The position numbers and the translations under genes are program-made. The notes under the pieces are model-generated. The model searched no databases. It was not told the DNA's origin and was given only the letters and a program-made list of their open reading frames with translations. From assembly GCF_901709675.1 (NCBI RefSeq), contig NC_051098.1, positions 3,612,500 to 3,676,499 on the forward strand: a DNA stretch of 64,000 bases, written 5' to 3'. This DNA comes from Syngnathus acus (Eukaryota > Chordata > Actinopteri > Syngnathiformes > Syngnathidae). Below are positions 37,201 to 49,200 of the stretch, piece after piece (position 1 is the stretch's first letter; each line of letters begins with the position of its first letter).

Positions 37201-40200
37201 GGTGGGTTGTCATTCACATCAGTCACTTCCACCCACAACTCAACACGGCACCACTGCCCACCACCATCAGTTGCCAGGGCAACCAGCCAGTAGTTGGGTG
37301 TCACCTCTCGATCCAGAGCTACAGATGACTTGATCTCACCTGATGAATGAAGTTATTAACAGAAAGTGGAATAATAACAGATAGAAAAAATGTGTATAGT
37401 GATTTGTATGCACATGTGCATAATTAAAGACAATTAACTTAGGCCATAGATTTTACACACTAACTCAAATTAATTTGAGCTTCATTTCATATAAATACAT
37501 ACAGTAAATGCACACTGTACACACAATGCAAAAGTATGGAGCGTTGATATATCCACGCTATGGGCTCTATAGTCTATTCGTAGAAGGTGCTTGAGCGTAA
37601 AAAATGGCACATCCTGATTTTTGTGCCAGTGCAAGCCTTGTTTCTCCTGTTTTGGTATTTGGTAGAACGTTTTGAGTCATATTGGGTGTCCTGAAGTAGC
37701 ATGCGCACCTGACAAATTTGTTTGGCTGAAAGTCATTTAAAGTGATGCCACATCCAACCATTGGTATAAATAGGCCATGTTCAAATGGAAAAGTAGCTGG
37801 ATTTGTTTAAAAAAAAACATTTTTTATTTGTAGTTAGTTTTTTTCTTCATTATCAAGTCTTTTTTAAATTCACCTAGTCTTAATTAGTTTTTAGAGCAAG
37901 TTTTTTTTTATTCGCTTTTTTTTGGGTGGAAGGTGGCTTCCAAGTGCCCACTTCTCCATGCAGATCATTGATCTCCATGGTCAACGTTACATCATTCACA
38001 TGTGGAGGGCTGCCTGCAGTTCCTTTTAAATCAGAATCAGCTTTATTGGCCAGGTTTGTGCAGGCCAAACAAGGAATTTGACTCCGGTTGATCTGTACTT
38101 TTCACAGGTTGACCTCCTACATGGACTGTGAAGGACTACCCCTCTCAGGCACCAATTTTAAAGGGAATTAGAGGAGCTGCTTTGATTGAAAAATACCCTT
38201 TTTTAAATGCACCGTGCTGTGCTTTGTGAAAATACCAAAACAAGGTGTAATTAGTCTCCGCATGTATTTAGAATGCGCCTTACGCTAGAACTGCACTGTG
38301 ATGAAAATAGAGCGTTCCATCTATGTATATATAAGTTGCATTCATACCAGTGTCTGGGTCGATACTGAAGTCATGTGATCCACGGCCATGCAAGGAATAC
38401 TGGATCCAAGCACTGATGCCCACATCTTTATCAGTGGCACCGACCCTTAGCAGCACACTATTCACTGGGATATTCTCTGGAACAGATGCAGTATAGAGTG
38501 CCTGTGGACATACATTCACAAACACACACACAGCCCTCGGATAAAATATTTTATGAATTGACATCAGCTTGTTACATTCAGTCTAAAATAATTCATAGTC
38601 CATTCAAATCCAGTGGATCCAATAAACAAAGACAGTGGCCAACAGCAAGCTTGATCGTCACCTGGTCACAGATGGGTTTGTTATCATTGGCGTCCATCAC
38701 TGTGACCTCCACGGTTGCTTGGGAAACAAATAGTCCATCGCTTGCAGTGACATTAATAATGTAGAGGCTGCGTTCCTCCCTGTCCAACTGCCCTTTCACG
38801 TACATTTTCCATTCACCCTGAACTAGACCCAGCGCAAACACACCACGATAGTTTCCACCTGTAAAACAGAGAAACAGACAGCAATCAATCTGGTTTCTGA
38901 GTCTTAGTCCATAAAGAATTCTTTGATAATTACAACTGATCAGACTATACAAATATTCTGAACAGTATTTTATGCTAGTTTATCATTTATTACTAAAACT
39001 GTGGACAGACATGATAGTATGTAAATAATATAATATATACATGGTTTACAACATAATCAGGGTTATTTAAACAGAGAATACTCACAAGAAATCACGGAGA
39101 AAGTAAAAATTTTAGAAAGTAAGGAGCTTGCTGTTTCAGTAACAATAAAGCCTAAGAAAATCACAACTGAAAGAGTATACTGTATAGGTTTCCATGATTC
39201 CATTAGAACAATGATTTGAAACACGGGTACTAGTCGTACATATTTTGGTAGTTTCCCGATATGTGTGGAAAATCCAGACCGCAGTGACGGGCTCATTTAT
39301 CTATTTTGGCAATTTCATTCCTCATTCTAGTACGGCTTCTATTGTGTTCCCATCAAATATATTCATTACGAGAGTCAAATTAACATGTTTTTTATTACAA
39401 TATGTTAAGATCTATACTTTTTCATGTGACATAGGACTTTGGCTTGTCCATAACAATGAGTGCATGGATTCCTCAGTATCAACATAGTATCAAGTGCGCT
39501 AATCATTGTTGTAATTTGCCATTCATTTATTTAAGGTGCCACAATCTGGGGGTGGTCGCAGGGTGCTACCACCTCGGTTGTGGGTCCCATCCCCAGCAAA
39601 TTTCCTCGAAGTACCCATGGCGATGTGAATAGTTGTTTTCTATCAAGACTACATATACAGCGATCCCTCGCCACTTTGCGCTTCACCTTTCACGAATGCG
39701 CTACTTCGTGGGTTTATACGTGATGGGAGAACGGCATGTAAATACACGCTGGTAACGTGGGGTGTCTCTAAGCAATGTGCGTCACTGCGGACAAACGCGG
39801 GAAGCGCGGCAGCCAGCCTGTCATGACCGAGGCAGGACAACCACGTGCAACACGGACTGTTTATTTAGAGCAGGGGTCTCAAACTCCAGTCCTCGGGGGC
39901 CGCATTCCTACATGTTTTCCAAGTTTCCCTCGTTAAACACACCTGATTCAATTATCAGGCTCCTGCAGAACGTGAGGATGAACTGATCATTTGAATCAGG
40001 TGTGTTTAACGAGGGAAACTTGGAAAACGTAGGAATGCGGCCCCGAGGACTGGAGTTTGAGACCCCTGATTTAGAGAATGGGAAAAGAGGAAAAGGGAGA
40101 CTGGAACGCCAGCAGAGCAGGTGCACAAGGCGAGTGACGAGCCAGTCAGCGAGCTCGCGTCGTGTGTCGTGGTGGCATTTCGTTACACAGCAAATCAGGC

Positions 40201-43200
40201 AAACGGGAATCGGGTGGCAGGCGTGCGTGTGTCAAAGCAGATGAAACAGCGAGGACTGACAGGGGATGAACGGCGTCTATATAAATGCCCTAATAAGCGG
40301 GTAACACGAGACAGGTGGTGGCAATCAGTGCCGATTAGCACATGCAATACCGTATTGGCGACGGGCGCCACGAGGTCTAGCGCGGAGGGCGCGTCAGCCG
40401 GCCAGCAGGGCGGGAGCGAAGACGTGACAGCCGCGCACAAGGGAAAAATGCACCGCCGCGCAGAAAGTGTCAAGACAACGACAATTACCGCTCATAGCGT
40501 GGGGAGTGCCTCTGAGAAATGTGCTTCACTGAGGACAAGCGCGGGTTGCGTAGCTGGCTGCTGTGCACGTAGGAAGAAGGCACTGCCGTCGAGGACTTGG
40601 GACGGCAGTGATTTTTTTCCTACGTGCGCGGGACACCGGCAATGAGCCCTGATAGCGGGGCGTGCCTCTGAGCAATGTATGCACATTCTGCGGACGTGAC
40701 AGTGTTCAAGCACAGGAGGCGGCAGCCGGCCCCGCGCACCAATCGGTGCAGAAGGAGTGAAAATATCACGTGTTTGTTCTTTTATTTACTGCAAAGGTAA
40801 AATACATGTACAAAAGAGTGTCAGAATGGTTATTAAGGGAATGGGAAAGTTTATGTTGCGTAAAAGTACTGGGAAGGGTTTAAAAAGCTTATAATAACAC
40901 ATATCCATCCATCCATCCATCCATCCATCCATCCATCCATCCATCCATCCATCCATCCATCCATCTTCTTCCGCTTATCCGGGGTCGGGTTGCGGTGGCA
41001 GCAGCTTTAGGAGGGACGCCCAGACTTCCCTCTCCCCAGCCACTTCGTCCAGCTCATCCCAGGGAAACCCAAGGCGTTCCCAGGCCAGCTAAGAGACATA
41101 GTCTCTCCGGCGCGTCCTGGGTCGTCTACGGGGTCTCCTGCCAGTGGGGCATGCCCGGAACACCTCCCCGGGGAAGCGTCCAGGCGGCATCCTGGTGAGA
41201 TGCCTGAACCACCTCATCTGGCTCCTCTCAACGTGGAGGAGCAGCAGCTCTACTCCGAATCCCTCCCGGATGACCGAGCTTCTCACCCTATCTCAAAAGG
41301 AGAGCCTGGACACTCATTTCGGCCGCTCGTATCCGGGATCTTGTTCTTTCGGTCACGGCCCATTGCTCGTGACCATCGGTGTGGGTAGGAGCGTAGATCA
41401 ATCGGTATTTTGAGAGCTTTGCCTTATGGCTCAGCTCTCTCTTCACCACGTTGGACCGGTACAGAGTCCGCATCACGGCCGACGCTGCACCAATCCGCCT
41501 GTCGATCTCACGCTCCATCCTGCCTTCACTCGTCAACAAGACCCCAAGATACTTGAACTCTTCCACTTGGGGCAGGATCTCATCCCCGATCCGGAGAGGG
41601 TATTCCACCCTTTTCCGACTGAGGACCATGCACTCAGATTTGGAGGTGCTGACCTTCATTCTGACCGCTTCACACTCGGCTGCGAACCGCTCCAATGAGA
41701 GCTGGAGATCACGGCTTGAAGAAGCCAACAGCACCACATCGTCTGCAAAAAGCAGAGATGCAAAGCTGAGGTCCCCAAACCGCACACCCTCAACGCCTCG
41801 GCTGCACCTAGAAATTCTGTCCATAAAAGTTATGAACAGAATCGGTGACAAAGGGCAGCCTCGGTGGAGTCCAACCCTCACTGAGAACGAATCCGACTTA
41901 CTGCTGGAAATGCGGACCAAACTCCGGCATCGATAATACAGGGACCGAACCGCCCCCATCAATTGGTTTGGCACCCCATACTCCCAAAGAACCTTAAACA
42001 GAACTACCCGAGGGACACGGTCGAACGCCTTCTCCAAGTCCACAAAACACATGTGGACTGGTTGAGCGAACTCCCATGCACCCTCAAGGATCCTGCCGAG
42101 GGTATAGAGCTGGTCCACTGTTCCACGCCAGGATGAAAACCACACTGCTCCTCCTGAATCCGAGATTCGACCTCCCTATGGAACCTCCTCTCCAGCACCC
42201 CTGAATAGACCTTACCAGGGAGGCTGAGGAGTGTGATTTCTCTGTAGTTGGAACACACCCTCTGGTCCCCCTTCTTAAAAATGGGGACCACCACCCCAGT
42301 CTGCCAATTCAGAGTCCCTGATGTCCACGCAATGTTGTAGAGGCATGTCAGCTAAGACAGCCCCACAACATCCAGAGCCTTTAAGAACTCCGGGCGGATC
42401 TCATCCACCCCTGGGGCCTTGCCCCCAAAGATTTTTTTAACTACCTCAGTGACTTCGACCCCAGAGATAGGAGAGTCCACCTCAGAGCCTCCAGGCCCTG
42501 TTTCCGCAATGGAAGGCGTGTCAGTGGAATTGAGGAGGTCTTCAAAGTATTCTACCCACCGACTCACGACGTCCTGAGTCGAAGTCAGCAGCACGCCATC
42601 TCCACTGTAAACAATGTTGACGGTGCACTGCTTCCCCCTCCTGAGACACCGGATGGTGGACCAGAATTTCCTCGAAGCCGTCCGGAAGTCATTCTCCATG
42701 GCCTCACCAAACTCCTCCCACGCCCGGGTTTTTGCCTCAGCAACCACCTAAGCCGCGTTCCGCTTGGCCATTCGGTACCTGTCCCACAGGTAAAAACGGC
42801 CCGGTAGGACTCCTTCTTCAGCTTGATGCTTACCAGCGGTGTCCAACACCGGTGTCCAACAGCGGTTTCGGGGGTTCCCGCCATGACAGGCACCGACCAC
42901 CTTACAACCACAGCTCCGGTCGGCTGCCTCAACAATGGAGGCACGGAACATGGTCCACTCGGACTCAATGTTCCCTGCCTCCTCCGGGATGTGGGAAAAG
43001 CTCTGCCGGAGGTGGGAGTTGAAGCTCTTCCTGACAGGGGATTCTGCCGGACGTTCCCAGCAGACCCTCACAGTACGTTTGGGTCTGCCAGGTCGGACGG
43101 GCATCTTCCCCCACCATCGAAGCCAACCCACCACCAGGTGGTGATCAGTTGACAGCTCCGCCTCTCTCTTCACACGAGTGTCCAAAACATGCGGCCGCAA

Positions 43201-46200
43201 ATCCGATGACACAACTACAAAGTCGATCATCGAATTGCGGCCTAGGGTGTCCATGTGTGCACTTGGCATCAAGACACCCTTATGCTTGAACATGGTGTTC
43301 ATTATGAACAATCCGTGTCAAGCACAGAAGTCCAATAATAGAACACTGCTTGGGTTCAGATCGGGGGGGCTGTTCCTCCTAATCACGCCCTTCCAGGTCA
43401 CACTGTCATTGCCCACGTGAGCATTGAAGTCACCCAGTAGAATGGGAGTGAACCCCAATGTGCAGGCGCCCAGCCGGGCGGCAATAAGTATGCCCACACC
43501 TGCTCAACGCCTCTCACCGTGGGAAACTCGAGAGTGGAAGAGAGTCCAGCCCCTCTCAAGAGGACATGTACCAGAACCCAAACTGTGTGTGGAAGCGAGT
43601 CCGACTATGTCTAGTCGGAACTTTTCTGCCACGCACACCAGCTCGGGCTCCTTTCTTGCCAGAGAGGTGACATTCCATGTCCCAAGAGCCAGCTTCTGCA
43701 GCCGGGGATCGGACCGCCAAGGTCCCCGCCCTTGGCCGCCGCCCAGCTCACTTCGCACCCGACCCCTTTGGCCCCTCCCATCGGAAGGAATAACATGTAT
43801 TGTAATATTATAATATTGTGTGTTGGACCACAATGCAACATGAGATTCATGCGCAACCGTGACTCACTTTGGTTTCGATATGCATGATGTCCCCCGTGTT
43901 AATGTGATGTGGCAATTTAGAAGATGGACACTTTGCATTGTTTTGCAAGGTAAACCATACTTCTAATTAACTTACAATACACCCATGCCACATGTTCTTC
44001 ATCAGTTATAAACCGGCAAAGTAGTGCATTTGCGAAAGATGAAATGCGAAGTGTTGAGGTATCACCGTATACCATTTCTACTTTTTTTTCTAATTTCATT
44101 TTTTGTGGGTGGTTTTGGAACGCATCTCCTGCAAAAATGAGACATCACTGTATATTCCATTAATTACCGTAATTTTCGGACTATAAGTCGCGTTTTTTTT
44201 TCATAGTTTGGGTGGGGGGGCGACTTATACTCAGGAGCGACTTATATACATATATATGGTTTTTTTTCACTTTTTTGGGCATTTTATGGCTGGTGCGACT
44301 TATACTCCGGTGCGACTTATAGTCCGAAAATTACGGTACTGTATGACTGGGTGAACTAATAGGCAGCGTAAAAGCACTTTGATTCCCTTGACGGAATTAA
44401 AGTACGATACAAGTGAATCCCATATACCATTTTCCCTCTCAACTGTCAAGGGTAAGGGTGTGCAACCAGGGTGCCTGTCTTGCTGATGTTCATTGCAATG
44501 TAATAAAGAGAAGGAATTTCTTCCACCAAAATTACTCACTTTTTTAATCTCCTGTCTCTTGGTGGTGGCTCCCTCAATCTCATGGGAATTTACGACTTCA
44601 TTTTGATCTTATTTGTCAATGAATAAAGTAATCATTTGATTTTAATACATACTACTATTTAATCAAGGAGATAACTAATCCTGCTTTCATCAATTTTAAT
44701 TGTTTCTTTTGCACTCAATATAAATACTGTAACTCTTTGTTTGAGTCACCTATTAGTTTTTGTCACGAAATTTATACATACATATAAATATTTTATTTGG
44801 GAAAGAATATGACTTGTGAGTCATTAGGTTCCCAGGCAAAGCCCTCATTAATTAGTTTGTTTAACCTAACAATGTATTGAACAATTACAGAAAAATAATG
44901 TTCAGTGCAGCTGGTTTTGGCTTTTCCACAGTGTTTAAAGACGAATATGCTGGTTATTATTTGTTTGATATTTTGAAAAATGTTATATCGTTAAAGGATT
45001 TCAGTCATGAACCATTTTTGTAGCAAATGTTTCTCTGTGAAAATCTTTCCAAATAAAACAGCGCCATGGTAGTTCTTTAACACAATCAGTGGCTTACCCA
45101 AACTCTTACCGTGATATCAACACACATCATTTCAAATGCAATAATAATAATAATAATAATAACAATTATAATAATAATAATAATAATAATAATAATCTTA
45201 CCTGTAATGTGATAGCTGACTTGTCGGTTAATGGCAGAACTGTCATCATCTTTTGTGTTCAGCACAGCAACCACTTCTCCTGGTGAGTCACTCTCGTTAA
45301 CTGTACCAACATATCGCTGCTCCAAGAAAATGGGTGGGTTGTCATTGATGTCTGATACTGCCACTGTAACAGTGGTAGTGCTGGAAAGAGATAATGCCTC
45401 CCCGAGATCTGAGGCGATCACTGTGAATGTGTATGATGGATTGGACTCATGGTTCAGGGTCTTGCGGGTGGAAATCCAGCCTGCGTTGGAGTCAATACTG
45501 AAAATTCCAATTAATGTAGTCTCAACTTCTGAATTGACAAAGTCTCCAAGACTATATGTTACTTGTCCATTGGCAGATGAATCTGGATCATGTGCTTGGA
45601 CTTGAATAACTCTGGTTCCAATTGGCATTCCTTCCAAAACTGTGGCTTCATAGGAGATGGCCTCAAAAAATGGTTTATTGTCGTTTAGGTCTAGTACTTT
45701 AACATTAACATCAACAGAAGTTACAGAATTCAGCTTGGCTTGTTGCACAGTTGCTATAACTTTGAAGTGGTATTCTTTGATATGCTCATGGTCCAGGAGC
45801 TTATCTATCTTTATCACCCCAGTATCCTTTTCAATCACAAACATTTCATCTTTGTTGTTTTCTCCATTTTCTCCATTAACCAGGGAAAATGCAGCGATAA
45901 GGGTGTCATATCCAGGAGGATTGTTAAGGCGAACCATACCAATAGCATAGCCTATTAGTGTGTCCTCTGGTATGCTGAATGAATATGGATGATGACTAAA
46001 TGAGGGAATGATGGAATCTGGAGAAAGAACATGAATGTAGACTGACACTAGAGAGTGGCGAACTGGATTTCCATTATCCATGGCTTTTACAAAAAAAGAT
46101 AACACAGAATTTCTCAAATGGCTGAAGCTTCCTTTTGTCACCATCCAGCCATTTTCAGGATCAATCTCCAAAATCTCTGCCACAGGGACATGTGCCTCAC

Positions 46201-49200
46201 TGTAGAGAGAATATGTAACCCTGGCATTGATGCCATCATCAGGATCACTGGCCTGAATCTGTGTCACTAAAAAACCATGAGCAACATCAGACTTGACAGA
46301 CGCTCTGTATTCAGTGGCACTGAAATGAGGTGCATTATCATTGTCATCCAGAAGGGTAACTTGTACTGTACAGTACGAAACACGTCCACCTGAGTCTTGG
46401 GCGAGCACAGTCAAGACTGTGTCTTTATTTGCAGGGTCCTCACGATCAAGCTTTTCCACTGTGGTGATTTGGCCATTTGCATCAATGCTGAACTGGTTCT
46501 TGCCAACATCATTGACGAAGGAATAAGCCACATGACCAAAAGCACCAGGGTCCGCATCAGCTGCCTGTACCTTTAATTTAATGAAGGGGAAAATGAATAA
46601 ATATGCCAGGCATCTTATGCCAAAACATCCAATTAAATAATTTCATGACAGCTCTTACCTGTATAACTTTGGTTCCCACTGCAGCATTTTCTCTTAGCTC
46701 TGCTTCATATACAGTCCGTTCAAATATCGGGCTATACAAATTGGCTCCCACCACTTTAACATGAACTTGTGCGGTGCTGGTGAAGACCCCATCTGACACT
46801 GAAACATTAAGGCTGTAAACAGGTTCCATCCTTTCTTTATTGTGGCTGGACAAAGTGATAATTCCAGTCTTTTTCTCCATCACAAAGATCGTCTTTTCAT
46901 TTCCAGACAAAATACTGTATTCCAGTTTGGCGAAATCGGAATCGTCTGCATCCGAGGCTTGGACGCAGGTTACAAATTGACCCTTTGGTGCCAGCTCATT
47001 CACGTGGGCTTCATAAAGAAGCTGGTTGAAAATTGGAGCATTGTCATTTGTGTCATTCACCACAACTGTGACAGACATGTCACTACTCAAAGGTGGAAAG
47101 CCATTATCAGTTGCTCTGACGATGAAGTCATACTTCTGGACTTGTTCATAGTCCAGCATACGGGCAGTCAGAATTAGTCCACTGCTGCTATCGATGTGAA
47201 AATAGTCTGTGTTGTTATGTGAATCGGATAAGATCTGGTAAAGAACAATATTATTCTTTTCAGAGTCTTTGTCAGTAGCAATTACTTGAAGAGCTGGAGT
47301 TCCAATCACTGCTGTTTCCGATAAAACTACGGAGTAGGACATTTTCTGAAAGATGGGGACATTGTCATTAACATCCTGAATGACCACATTCACATCAACC
47401 TCAGAACGGGCACCAGTTAAATAGTCAGTTGCTCTTATGGTCAGATGATAATATGATGCTATTTCATAGTCCAAGGAATGTATGACACTTATGACTCCTG
47501 TGTCAAAACCAATGTCAAACTGAAGAGCTGGATCGCCATCAACTATTGTGTAAAAGATAGTCTGACCTTCAGGACTAGTTGCATTAATACCAATGACAGG
47601 TGTGTGCACTGCCACATCCTCATTAACAGACACCAAATAAAACGATTTGTCAAAGACAGGCATGGCTTTGTTGACAACTGTAATCGGAAATTCAATTGTA
47701 GAAGAGAGAGGTGGATAACCACCATCTCTTGCGTATATCACCATCAGGTATTCCACATTAGATAGGTCAGACTCAAAGGCTCTCTTCAGCTTAAGATTTC
47801 CTGTTTGTCGATTGATTTCGAAATGACCATGGTTGTCCTTGAGGTAATAAGACACCTCTCCATTAATTCCTTTATCCCCATCAACTGCCAGAACTTTGAA
47901 AATGTGGGATCCTGGCTCAGCTTCTACTTGAACAGCTGCATAATAAGGAAGCCCAACAAATATAGGGGCATTGTCATTGATGTCTTCCACCTGGACTTTC
48001 ACCATAACTCTGGCTACGTGCAGACGGTCATGCTCCCTTCTTGCTTCAACAATCAGTTCATAGAATTCTTGCTCTTCACGGTCAAATGGCAGACCTGTGG
48101 TTTGGATCACCCCAGAAGTTGGACGGATTTTGAAGCGTTTACCAGGGTTCAATAATTTGTACTTCAAAGGTTCATTAAGACGGTTTCCAACAGCATTGAC
48201 AACAGCTACCTTGGTGATGTTAGAAACATTCTCTTGAATTAACGAAGTGTAAAGATTATTGGTGAAGCTTAAACCAGAATCCAGAGCTTCTCTCAAAAGA
48301 ATGGTTACCATGGCTGTGGTGGAAAATTTCCCATCTGAGACTTTGACAGTGAAGCGGAAACGTTCTCTGGAAAAAGTGTTGTTTTTAACAATTATAATTC
48401 CATTGGAAGGTTGGATGAAAAAATGTTCCAGTGCTCCATCTGTGAAAGCGTAGGTGAGTCCTGTCACATGTTTGTCTGGATCTATGGCTGACACCTGCAG
48501 CGCTTCCACTCCTGTATAGGTGGGGAGAAGCACAACTGTTTCATAGTTACTCTGGGTGAAACGAGGTGGTGAATCATTTGTGTCTATGACTTGTACTGTG
48601 ACTTCAGTTGGGCTGTCTGCTGTCAACTGTGGTCTGCCATTATCTCTGACTTGAACATGGAAGTGGAAGATGGACGACGTCTCATGATCAAGATTTGCAA
48701 TGGTCCTGATAGAGCCAGTACCTGAGTCCACCGTGAAAATCATTTTTGCTGTGTCTTCGACAATCTGATAGACGAGCAGAGCATTCTGGTTATGATCAGC
48801 ATCAGTGGCCTTGATAACTAGTGGGGAATCTTCTGTGTTTAAAACAAGACTGTTGATTGGTGCAGCTTCACTGATGCTGCCATGATAGTGAAGTTGCTTG
48901 AACACTGGTGCGTTATCATTTTCATCCAAAACTTGAATCAAAAGAGTTGCATTGGAGGCCAAGCCAGCCATGTTGGTAGCCTGTACTGTGAGAGTGAATG
49001 ATGCTCTAACTTCATAGTCCAGAGACTTTTGAGTTGTAATTACTCCACTATACTGGTTTATCTGAAAAACCCGATCAGAGTTGCCTTGTTTGATCTCATA
49101 AGTAAGCGTGGACCGACTCATTGCACTGATTGTGGTGACAGAGGTTCCAATCACTGCATTTTCTGTGATGTCGGCTTGATACTCAGGTTGAGGGAACTTT

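Larger units (their letters stand above)
39658..44067. mobile_element. TA-flanked DNA element split by an LTR and a Rex3-like LINE
   Basis: The left end (CAGCGATCCCTCGCCACTTT, then CACGAATGCGCTACTTCGTG) is matched in inverted form at the right end (AGTAGTGCATTTGCGAAAGA, then GAGGTATCACCG), each followed by TA. Element-derived interior at ~39760-39818 and 40430-40760 contains three degenerate copies of a unit starting GTGCCTCTGAGCAATGT. About 3.5 kb between the ends is secondary insertion. The pairing of the two ends is inference from sequence similarity. Confidence 0.6.
38859..45201. other. fat3: fat3 intron, 6.3 kb
   Basis: Contains a 4.4-kb nested transposon complex (39658-44067), a small family B element (44167-44336) and an (AAT)n tract at the donor side. 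38859-39657 and 44339-45139 are AT-rich with nothing recognised. Confidence 0.8.

Noticed and set aside
39540-39610. Possible SINE fragment (GGTGGTCGCAGGGTGCTACC)
   Set aside because: Similarity to the SINE head is too weak to call.
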